Part shown: piece by piece, positions 48,885 through 59,362 of the stretch
How the letters are laid out: every line of letters starts with the position of its first letter
Position numbering within the stretch: position 1 is the first letter of the stretch
From: Sympetrum striolatum
Taxonomy: Eukaryota > Arthropoda > Insecta > Odonata > Libellulidae
DNA length: 64,000 nucleotides
Direction of reading: 5' to 3'
Assembly (NCBI GenBank): GCA_947579665.1
Contig: OX388347.1
Coordinates: 20,948,562 to 21,012,561, forward strand
Program-made: the position numbers and the translations under genes
The notes under the pieces: model-generated
The model's input: only the letters and a program-made list of their open reading frames with translations
Told to the model about the DNA's origin: nothing
Database searches by the model: none

Positions 48885-51800
48885 TATTATATAATAAAAA
48901 GTATAAAATTATGTAGATAAAGAGAATTTTCTATCGAGGAATGGGTTCAATCCTCGTTTTAGAAGATAATGGATGGAAGATATGGATTTCTTAAAGAGTT
49001 TTTAGTAATGCTCACTATGTTGAGATTTTTAAATTAACTAACAGCATGAATTGTAATGAACGTATTCTTACGTCCATTGCAATTAATTACTGTTTATTGC
49101 ATCTATACTACTATTTAATGGGAAGAAAGGTTCCCGATCTAGGTGCTTCTAAATGGTGTCCCGCTCCTCTTGTGAGCCATCTTCTGAATCTTTTTTGTTG
49201 AATGAAATCGGATTTTCCTGAGTTTCCATTTATACGTAGCGATAAAAGTCTCGTCGACCCGCCTTCCTCTGAAAATAACTCTGGTATATTTCTCGAATTT
49301 AACGTTTTCCCCTAAAAATAGAACCTCCACTCCGTTTGGGCCTGTTTGAGGTTCGCGATACTTCCCCTTGAAAATAGTTGACAAAGCGAGTCTAGGCTTC
49401 GATCGAAGCACTTCTCTCGCATAAACTATTCCTAATCTTCGACCCATATCCTTGAACTTCGATTGGGTATCCAGTAAATTGCTGTTAGATGATAAAAATA
49501 GTGAGAAAAGAATGTTTATATGTACTCTAGTTTATAGTGCTGTCGCGCGATTTCGTTCAATTTTAATACCTATCTTATTACTGGTTTTAAGTAACTCAGA
49601 TGCTTAAATATTTAGCAATACTTAGTATACTTCAAAGGTAATACTTGGGTCAGTACAAGACGAGATTTAGACAGTCTTTCCAACCCCATGATAAAAGATA
49701 TTAAATACACACAAGATAGAATAAACTCAAGCTCACTTACGTGTTTAAGATGAAGTTTCCACTCGTGAAGGCCGAAGTGATTGAATATTAAAGAAGATTA
49801 TATTTCTGCTGTCACTTGTAATCTAGCTATGGATTTAAATTTTTATGTAACAAAGAAATAAATTTTTTATTGAATTTCCCTTTCTATTTTATGGATAAAA
49901 TAAGTTGTTAGAAATTGGTATTTGCTTGAACAACATGTTGTTCAATACGGGAATAGTTCCTTTGTAGATTTAAGGAATAAATTAAATCAGAGAATAAATA
50001 GGAGAAATTTCGAAACTAAACTTAAATATTCATGACGCTTACGAATATTCATCGCTAAAATCTGTTTTTAATCTTTCACTCGCATACTGAAATCCTTATA
50101 CCGGAGTTTACCCAAAATCCAAGCCCTCTGGCTGTATACAGTTTCTAATTACTGAAGAAGACAATGGAACACACGCCATATGAGCGGTTTAATAGTGGAA
50201 ATTTACAAATTCTGTGTGAGGGTTCATCTCCTTGAGTCACATTGGCTCCAAATCGGACGCCAGCGATTCCGATGCAATCAAACGGAGCCATTTTTCCTGT
50301 GCAATCAATTTAAACGTCCATCAACTCTCAAATCGACGCATATTGATGGTGCGCCTATTTCGGTTCCTTTTACGTATTTCCCGTAATTTATCGCTTTCGA
50401 TACAATGGGATTATTCGAGTTTAACCTTGAAATGAACAATTGGTGGCATTGACATCCCACGATAACCGTTTACTCTTCCTCGTTCTATAACAAACATAAC
50501 TTCAATGTCGTTGCTTTATTTATAAAAAAATAACTAAGAGTTTAGGAAATGAATGGAATTTCTATTGTATTAGACAATAATTTTTCTCTTGGAATCAGGA
50601 TGAACTCTAAAAGGCTTCGTTTTTTACTCCATCACTCGTATTACCCTCCAACTCGAAAAATAGTGAATGTAACATTTTTTATTTGAAGTTTCAATTTGCT
50701 AGTTAGAATATAACAGATGGTGGTACTCGATTCAATAGCATTTTTACTGAAGGATGTAGATTATAAGAATGGGAAGTTAACCTTTGAGTAATACAGATGT
50801 TCTGGAAACTTTTAGGATCTTGCTTATAACGTCTTCAACAGTTCACACAGCTAGGCCTTCATTTAGGCACAATTAAAACTGAAAATTTAAGTTAGGCATC
50901 CATGCCTTCCAAAGGTCCATTGCTTTGTTATTTTAGAAAAAGGATCATTTCTTGAAAGTCTTGAGCGGATCTGTGTTTCACAAAGACAAACCTTCCATTG
51001 CAAGTCTAACGTTGGTAATAGTCTTACGTAATTCAAAATTAGATTTGTTATCCTTTCAACGTTTTTTCCCGAGTGAGGAAGCTGATTTAGGTACCTGACA
51101 AATATCATTCAATTAACAACATTCTCACGTAAGTGCAAGAATGATCGAAATGAATATGATCGATATGCTGGACGAGGCGGCAGAGCGAGGTGTTGGCTGC
51201 TCTCTTTTACTGTAATAGAATGTAATTGAATTAGTACAATGGAAGTTAGCGGAGGAATTCGAGCAGAAATCGAAAAGATCGATTGGTTGGCGTCCGCCCA
51301 AGTCCATCGCAGACTGCGCTTTTGAAAACACGGCGACGGGAGAGGTTCATTTGGAGGGGACTTCTCAGGGATCACAGGTTCCTTTCAAAGGGTTTTCAAG
51401 GAGCAATTACCGATTCAAAGAATCTATGCATATTTATATAATATTTAGTTTTTTGTTTGCAGGCAACAGGCAACGTCATATTGAAGTCATCGATAGACCA
51501 CCTCATTGAAAAAATCTTATTACTCAAAAAAATAATACTTCCCAATTTTTTGTTTTAAGTTAAGTTTTAACTCGGAAGAATCATAGACATCTCAAGTAGC
51601 TTCTAGACATGTACGTTATCTCCAAATTAGATAAATATTGTCAAGCATTACTTGGTGAAATTTCATATTAACAACTAATTACAATTTTAAATAAACAATA
51701 TTAACAAATAAAGTTTTATCATATAATATCAACAAATATTTGGAGAATTTGTGTAAGTTTTATCTTTTGACATTAAAAGTAGTTTTATACAAGTCTTGAT

Positions 51801-52757
51801 TCAATAACATTTATGTCTTCTATGAATCTGGAACCGATTTATAAACGTTTTTCTACCCTCGAATGCACTTTCATGAGCCCGAAATTGTAAGCCCGAAAAA
51901 AATTGTATTTATGTTTTCGGAAAGAGTACGCCTAGCTCCCCAATGTATTCAACGGGGAAATTCGCCACTTTATGAAATGAAATATTGATTGATGAGGTTT
52001 TCGGACCCTGACTACAGCACGCGGATTTACATGAAAGCTTTTCCGTGCTTGTAAGAGTCGGCGAAGAAACTTTCCTCGAAGGTTCCTCCGCAAGGCAATT
52101 TCCGCATTTCGCCGGAACATCAGCACAATTGTCCGTCATGCACCTTTCGGTCGTATTTCTTCCCTCCCTCCATCACCCGTGACCTGCACGGCGTGGCGTG
52201 CACACCGTGATTGGCCCTCTTTTGTTCTCATTGCAACTCTGCATGCAGAGACCCTATTATTCGGTGCATAACGACGACGGGCTTTCGCGCGAACACTCCG
52301 AGTTTTTAATCGAAATATCTGTGGAAAGACACCACTCGTTCTGTTACCTGACCCCGTTAGAGTTCAAACGGGAGACAATCGAATCACAAGTCAGACAAGT
52401 GAAGGTGAAAAGAACAGACGGAAACACAAACGTAAAGTGAGAAATAATACTTTTAATGTTCGAACGATTAAGCATATATTATCTAGAAATTAATGTTTTG
52501 GTTGACTGAACTCTATCAAACATATGATAAATAGGAGACTGTATATACGAATAAGCAAAATATCCAAAATTTCGAAAGAAGTTAATGTTTCAACAACTGT
52601 CAACAAGAGGAAGTCTATGAGATGGGCTTCATTAATCATTTGAAAAAATGTACGTGCAAAAATAAAAAAAACATAATTTTTAATTGTATAGTCTTTTGTT
52701 GAGATTATTGAATACAGAGTGGTGAGATGTAACATTTGCACGAATTCTTTGTTTTGC
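48885..52757. other. gene-free stretch
   Basis: No gene recognised. A perfect 20-bp palindrome TTGAACAACATGTTGTTCAA is at 49926-49945. Less AT-rich patches at 49130-49450, 50220-50400, 51160-51370 and 52000-52400 have short frames on one or both strands without family resemblance. Confidence 0.5.
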
Positions 52758-52923
52758 AAATAATACATAATGACAGATATTACGTATTGTGTCAATCTTT
52801 TTCCCTGAATATAAAATCAAAAGTTTGAAATTTTCCATTTTTGGAAGGAAGGCAAGATGAAAATTAAAAATTAACGTAAATAGTGAAAGTTATAAAGTTT
52901 GTTTTTGATTTTCATTCCTTTGA

Positions 52924-53095
52924 TCTACATCTACGTTAATACCCTACAAGCCGCCTTTAGGCGTGTGGCAGGGGGCATAAAAACCAGTTAAATCTAAACT
53001 ACTTCCTTATTCAGTTATTGTCACGTATCGTTCGCGAAAAGAATGAATCTCTAAAACGATTCGTCCTAGCATCTATTTCTCTTAACTTACGGTCA
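52924..53095 (-). mobile_element. 5'-truncated LINE tail, related to the 36-kb copy
   Basis: On the minus strand, LREIDARTNRFRDSFFSRTI followed by RDNN and a stop at 53013-53011 is the same ORF2 C-terminus as at 36.0 kb. It is followed by a 3' UTR with TGCCACACGCCTAAAGGCGG and a hexamer tail GTAGATGTAG. The frame upstream of THDRKL runs into the host repeat. A clear target duplication is not visible. Only a few bases (GAT/ATG) are shared at the junctions. Confidence 0.8.
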
Positions 53096-53127
53096 TGTGT
53101 TAAAACTGCGGACTTGAGATTGTATAA

Positions 53128-53831
53128 GGTAATTCCGGAAGAGATGCCCCGCCGGGAAAGATGCCCCAGTCGTAGTATTTTTAAGGAAAACCACAAGATT
53201 ACTCTACTGACGGTGTCCGTCAGTCAGTTGGCAGACACTCGTCTATCTGCAAGAGTTTCACGGCGATTAATTCTTTTTACGCTGTTTTATAACATCATTT
53301 CAAGTAGATACAGTTTTTTTCGTCCTGTTATAAGATAGAGTATAATGTTACTGGCTGGTATCAGTATAAATTTTTGAATATTTTGAATTAAATGGCAAAA
53401 ATTTGGAGCTATAGGTTCATCTATTATCCACGTGCAGTGACTAGTGTAGCCCCACTTGCTGTAAGGGCATCTCTCCCGTATTGAAAGGATAGACGCCCCA
53501 CCTCTTCTCGGGATAGAGGCTTTAAAGTTAACTTATACTTTTAGTTAGATCCTAATTTCAATTTAAATTTAACAATTTTGTCATATAACAACGTTTTCCA
53601 GAATAAATTCAGGTGGGGCGTCTCACCCGGACACTCGTGGGAGATGGCCAAAAGCATGGGTGCGGAAAAAATTAATATTTTGGGTGAAAATGTTTTTAAA
53701 GAAAATTTGTTTACATAATGTTAATAATCAATAAACGTTCTATTCTATCACGCAATTTCATATTCTTGTTATCACTAAAGTCGTTGTTATGAAGTCATTT
53801 CCTTAGGTGAGGCATCTCTACCGGAATTACC
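53128..53831. mobile_element. 704-bp TIR element with internal GAGATGCCCC repeats
   Basis: 26-bp terminal inverted repeats at 53128-53153 and 53806-53831 start GGTAATTCCGG and read on into AGAGATGCC, matching 23 of 26. Variants of the subterminal block GAGATGCCCC(G/A)CC recur inside in both orientations (near 53158, 53463, 53490 and 53612). Such an array is typical of transposase-binding sites in DNA transposons. No transposase frame survives. Comparison with 48.8 kb places the insertion in an ATA/TATA target. The superfamily is undetermined. Confidence 0.75.
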
Positions 53832-53919
53832 ATATCTGGAAAATGTCTACTCATTCCGTAAGCTGACAAAGATTTCCCAATCATTTCAGCCATTGCACGC
53901 TTAAAAAGCTTATGCTACG

Positions 53920-55176
53920 CAAGAACGCGAAGGAATTAACATTCAACCAGATTTTCTTGCATGTCTACGGAATATTCCTTAATAACTAAGTATTAATTTT
54001 TGAAGCATTATTCAGTCAATTAAAAATGCGTATTTATTATTGTGTTAGTAATTATACATAGTAAATATTTATGTATTTATTCATCCATATCCATTCGCTA
54101 AGAAGTAATAGTTACGGATGTTTTGAAACGTTAATGCAAAAAAGTCTTCGGTATTCAAGAGCATTAACACCGAACGTGTGGGTCGCGGTTATTTCCTTGG
54201 CTCTTTTTACGAAGGAGACACTGACTTATCCTAGTAAATCGCTCAACGTCGGTGCATCGAGTAATTTGATTCCAGATACGCATGGTAATGCGTTTTTTAC
54301 TGCGGCCAGCTCTCTAGAGTGTCTTTCGCCAGATGTGTGCTGAGGGCGGGCTGAGAGTGGAAGGATAGGCAAAGATCGATAAGGACTCGAGTTATAGTTC
54401 AGTTTACCTGAAGTATTACGGATTGGTGATCCTTTTTTCTGGTTATAAGTATTTTCCAATTGCCCTCTTAGACTAGTCTATAAGATGAGTTAGTCTTGAA
54501 GTACATCTACAAAGCACCCTTTCAGATCTCTTGGAAAAGTATAGAACCTTGGTTTCCTGATATTGCATACAGCTCTTTGATACTTTATTACAGAATATAA
54601 AAACGGTAAAATGCGTTTTTTCTACCAGGGACGTAACTACCTACCAATCACCCCTTGAATTTTCTTTGCTTTATCCGTGTCTGTAGAGGTCTGCACGGGA
54701 CGATACATTTGTTCGAGTATAATCTGACGCTAATGCAGACTATATTTTGTAGCCCCTAGTCTGAGACCCGAAAATATTTGTTGCCTATTCCGAGACCTCC
54801 ATATCTCGATCCGCCCGCATATGTCGAATTTATAACCATTCAATACCTGGAGTTCTTTATTTCGGTTATTCTCTTTTATGAAAATTCGTATTTCTTTGCC
54901 TCCAGATATTCCCACACCATCAAATATTTATATATAAAGGTATAATATACGTTCTTGAGCCGAATTCCTTCCGCCGTTGCCCCATCGATAAAAAGTATAT
55001 CTACGTGCCTGTTTTCCTTAGACCAGAGTTCACAAGTGAGGTAACTTTATTTTCTCTGTTACCGAGACTTAAAATTATTTTAAAATCCACATATGTATAC
55101 TAGTGTGCTATTTCCGTGCTATTAAATAAAATACAGTGTAAAGAATAACGAATAAAGCAAGTTATTTAAAAAAAAT
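53920..55176. other. non-coding stretch, no gene seen
   Basis: Short frames only (61-90 codons) and no family recognised. No repeat partner was seen. Confidence 0.5.
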
Positions 55177-55328
55177 CCACGATAAAGAAACTTTTACTAG
55201 ACCACTATTTATTTCAGAAAAAACACGACCCAGGTTTCGTAGAATCTGAAGATGTGGAGACGCTACGAAACCTGGGTCGTGTTTTTTCTGAAATAAATAG
55301 TGGTCTAGTAAAAGTTTCTTTACCATGG
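55177..55328. mobile_element. 152-bp near-perfect palindrome with hammerhead core
   Basis: Arms of 66 nt at 55177-55242 and 55263-55328 match at 64 positions. The inner 60 are identical, running from TAAAGAAACTTTTACTAGAC to CACGACCCAGGTTTCGTAG. The 20-nt centre is AATCTGAAGATGTGGAGACG. The hammerhead is formed by the centre plus the right arm. The left arm is an inverted copy of the ribozyme's 3' half and its downstream sequence. It is the cleanest example of this architecture in the window and is probably recent. Confidence 0.85.
55246..55281 (+). ncRNA. hammerhead ribozyme-like motif inside palindrome
   Basis: CTGAAGA (55246-55252), extra T (55253), stem II GTGG/CTAC with loop AGACG (55254-55266), GAA (55267-55269), stem III ACC-TG-GGT (55270-55277, a proper 3-bp stem), cleavage-site C (55278), then GTG. 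In-cis stem I is weak: U-G and A-U next to the core, then a mismatch. The left palindrome arm can also pair with the ribozyme's 3' half, so the hairpin and the ribozyme folds compete. Confidence 0.7.
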
Positions 55329-58300
55329 ATGTTTTAATAGTTAATAACTACCACAAAATTAACCCTGAATCTGTATCGTTTAAGTGATTTTTCGTTATTC
55401 TTTATAATGGAAGCCTATCACAAAGTTTAAGCTGGATCAATAAATTCCAAAATAGTGTGGAATTATTCTATTCATTAATTATAAATTACTTCATCTTAAA
55501 AATCGTAAGATATGACCAAGATCACGAAAAAAGAAAGTAGTACGTCGAAATTTGTGTCAAAACCCTTTTGGAATCCTTACATTTTAGCCATCAACTTGCT
55601 CATTAACTGTTATATTTCCAAAGCATAACGAACGAAAGATTGGAGAAATATTATCCATTAATACATTTGGTAAGCTGCCAATAAATTAATCTGGATATGC
55701 TCAAAACAAGACGAATATTTACATCGAATATATTTTTATTTCCTTCTCTCTCGATTCACATTTTTAAAGCGGCATTCTGTGTTTAATGCGATTCAAGGAC
55801 TTGAATTATGGCGATTAAAGCATTAATTCACATGCACGAGAGAGTTTTTTTTGCTGAGTCTCATCGAAAACATTTACTTTGCTATTTTTTTGCTCTTCGG
55901 AATGTTTAATTTACATTTTTTTCTGTCAGTCATCAGAAAAATTACTTGTCACTTTTTTCACCTTGTAAGTAGGGTATTTCTTCTTAGAGCTCTGAGCTCT
56001 GTCTCTTCTTACTATATGTATATATTTATTTGTGTACTCTTCTTCACTGTGCATTTTCTAAGGCCAATAATCCGCAAAAAATTGCTATACTATTTTTCCT
56101 AAGGTACAGGTCAACTAGACAGTCAATTCTGCAAATCAATTACCAATTCTCTCTGCTTATGCCTCCCTGGGAATTGAATATCGAATTTATTGTATTTTAT
56201 TTATCGTAACATAATTAATATATTGCATTAAAAACTGCAATAGTGAGGCAAATATAGTATGCGCGTAAAATAATATAATACCGACCGGTATAATACCGAA
56301 TATATTCCCGTCCTCATCAGACATTTTTCAAGTCCGTTTTTCCTTGGAATTTTCCCGGGTGCACGCCCTTATGTGCAAGGGAAACTTTAAAACTTTTAAA
56401 TCTTTAAATCCTCAACATAATACCCATTAACAAATTGGAGTTCCTTCCACCATAGCCTGGCAAATGCAGGCAATGCGAAAGGAAGGAGTTAGTTTAATGT
56501 TGAGTTGACGATAAGTGAAATTATACCTGCAAGCTACTCTTTCAAATCAATATTTCGCTACGTACTCATGAAATTGGGTCTTTGCTGGTATTCATAATCT
56601 CCTATGAACTATAAAGTAAGTCTCTTTATGGTTCAGTCAGGCCTTGCAATGGTTCCCTCATGATTTCTCTACTTTCCAATATTGGGGACCCGCATCTATA
56701 TAGGATAAATTGATCTGGGTAGATCCATTTTTCCCTTTACCTTTTCATCATTACATCCCCACTCTCACAATTGCTTCCCTTCCCTTTTCATCCTCCCACG
56801 CGGCCATAATTGCTGAAAAAGGAAAACAAATGCGACTCGGTGCTCCGAAAAAAAAGATTCTATAAGGAGAAAAACGGCGATTCCTCACGGCCAAAGCGTG
56901 GGCGAATCGCTGCCGGTGCCCTTATGACGCGAAACGAACCAGAAAATGAAAAATGACGGCCAAATTAAGCCGACGAGGCAGGTCCCGAATCGAATGGCTT
57001 TCTATTGAGAGCGGTAACCATGAACTGGTGCTGCCGCCCACAACTTCAACGGAGTAAGTATTGTTATTCATACAAAGAGAGCTTTTCTCTCCTATCTTCT
57101 TATTGGAAAGCGAGGATTTTGTAGAAATCGATTCACGAAGGATTTGAATTCACCGTGACCGAAGGATTTGAATTCTCTATCGATATCGGAAGTAAGAGAT
57201 TTTTATGAACTGTGTCGTTAAGTAGATCACGATTTGTTTGTGTTTATCTGACGACGAGGAAGAAGCATTGTTTTTAAAGCCAGAAAGGGATTTCTTTGTG
57301 AAAAGCCTCTGTGTTTGTCGTTTATTGAAATCATGAATTCTTGTAATACATTGAAATCCCTCGGATTTAAATCGGAGTTGTTAACGAAGAATTTAGCAAC
57401 TGATTGGAATCTCTATTTAACATAGCACCCCTTATTTGCCTAAATAGGTGAATTAGAAGATTCGAATTAGGATATTGTATTTTTTTAGTTCAAATACGAT
57501 ATATAATGAATGAAAATTATCGGTGCATGCCAAATATTTTCAAAGATCTTGCTTGATAGTTCCATGGCGTCAGCAAAGTTAAGAATTTTTCATTTGATCT
57601 ACTTTTATCGATGATAAGTTTACGTCTAATTAAGGAAAAAGGATCAGCGACACTCTCTTACAAATCAATCCAATTTGCAGCAGAAATAACTTGTGTGCTT
57701 ATTATTTCTATCGGCTCCTTTTTGAGAGCAACGGAATGGCAATTATCTCATTAGAGCCAAGGGCAGTCGGCGCCGATACGCAGTGGGAATGCGTCTCGAA
57801 TCACAATTGCGTGACTCCTTCCATTTTCACTTATTCTGCTGATACCTAATTCTAAGAATGTCTGGATCTGATTTAGGCCTTTTATAGCCGCCATAAGATG
57901 TCCTCATTTTGATTTATTTCCATTTGAAACCTCATACATTTATTTAAAAGACGAACTGTTTGGAAAAAACCGTGTCACGACATTTACATCGAAATGCGAG
58001 AAAAATTGTGTTCGAGTCAACACCGCACAGTGACATCATTGCAAAAAGTACTAAGATATTTAATGTAACTAAATTGCATTTTCTTATGAAATAAGTTTTT
58101 AATTATATTGTAAATGAATTCGCTTCAAGGGCAAATGAGAGAACTGAAACGTTTCTTATATAGCGTTAATTTTTGTGACTCGGATTTGATAAATATTTCA
58201 TTTCGTTCCGCTTTGCAGTGGATAAAGCGATAGGTTCATGCTCGTTTTTCCCTTATAAGCTCATAAACGTGTATTTCCTTAGGCACCGTCAAAGTGAAAT

Positions 58301-59285
58301 TACCCACATGGGCGTGCGCGACTTTCTCCGATTCCTGTTTCATCTCAACAAGGATCTCGGCTTTTCCTTTCGGAGACAATTCGCAGGTTGTATTAATCAA
58401 GAATCCGGATCTTGTTCACTGTTTACATCCGATTCTTCTTTTCCACGATAGAAAAATAATCAAAAAACTGCTCCCAAATCCTAAGGCCACGTCTCACTTT
58501 GAATACAATCGTTTTACTTCTGGAGTGGGAAAAAACACTTCTCGGAAATCTCGTGGGCGATCTCTCGTGTGTTATTTTCGAAACGTATTTCAGTTCTCCA
58601 TTCGTTCCGATGATCTCTGGCTGGAAATAGACGCAGAGCCCATCTCATCGGATTAGGAATCCAATCTATCGCTTGCATTATCATCATGTCCTTCTTCCTC
58701 CAGCCGTCGCACTCCGAAGAACTGGCACTTGCTTCTCTTACAGTGACTGATGTAATTCGACCGCTATTGGGAAGTTTTCGTCAATCCTTCCACTTTATCA
58801 CATTTTAATCGTCACAATGACCAGTTGCAATATTCGTATTTTTCTAAGCTTTGCCTTCAGACGAGAGGCCTGGCATGGATTGATTGGTTACCTTACATTG
58901 ATGGTTCCTCCTAACTGTTAAGCAACATCCTCACAAGTTAAAGGCAGTGATTATTAAAATATTGAATTGCTTTTAAGTATCAGATTCAAATATTATTTAG
59001 CTCGAAGGTTGCTTAGAAATTGTCTAATCTACCATTTGCTACGAGCAACTAAAAAAAGGGAAAGATGCTTACTTAGGAATGAAACAGTTTGCTTTTACCT
59101 TCCTGACTGACCCAAAATGCTATAAGAAAAGTAAATAAAGGGAATGACTCAAAGAGTAACTCTTTTCGGAGCATTCCATTAGGAAAAACCATTATCAATG
59201 CTTCAACAGCTTGTCATCACAGCCAAGATCAAGACTGAGACAAAAGTAAACGGAGATATATTTTTAAGCACAAGATAGATAACGC
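55329..59285. other. gene-free stretch
   Basis: No gene recognised. CGAAGGATTTGAATTC is present twice, at 57136-57151 and 57160-57175 (a 24-bp tandem step). Positions 56790-57060 are less AT-rich. A 120-codon plus-strand frame at 58294-58656 has no known domain. A possible decayed hammerhead-type locus lies at 56281-56320. Confidence 0.5.
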
Positions 59286-59362
59286 AACCGTGTGTTTATT
59301 ACAAAAAGTAATATTTTGACACTACTGGTTTCGATGTATTAACATCATCTTCAGGAGTGCCA
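59286..59362 (-). mobile_element. hammerhead-bearing terminal fragment
   Basis: The minus strand reads GGCACTCC, then the ribozyme core, then GTGTCAAAATATTACTTTTT and GTAATAAACACACGG. Like the 28.5-kb copy it is single-sided. It shares the motif order and the AATAAA-type A/T segment after the cleavage site. No coding remnant lies beside it. Confidence 0.5.
59318..59359 (-). ncRNA. hammerhead ribozyme-like motif
   Basis: Minus strand: CTGAAGA (59354-59348), extra U (59347), stem II GATGT/ACATC with loop TAAT (59346-59333), GAA (59332-59330), stem III ACCAGT (59329-59324), cleavage-site A (59323), then GTGTC. Stem I pairs partly: C-G, a U-U mismatch, then C-G and A-U. The core is complete. Cleavage after A is allowed in hammerheads but is less usual in this family. 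Confidence 0.65.

Larger units (their letters stand above)
52758..53919 (+). repeat. second copy of the 48.6-kb repeat, broken by two insertions
   Basis: Segments 52758-52923, about 53096-53127 and 53832-53919 line up in order with 48609-48884. Between them lie a 172-bp LINE tail and a 704-bp TIR element. The last part (ATTTCAGCCATTGCACGC) resumes homology exactly beyond the right TIR, which confirms that both intervening pieces are insertions. Confidence 0.7.

Noticed and set aside
53018..53338. 106-codon plus-strand frame across the LINE tail and TIR element
   Set aside because: It crosses two unrelated insertions and is antisense to the recognised LINE ORF2 end, so it is a shadow frame.
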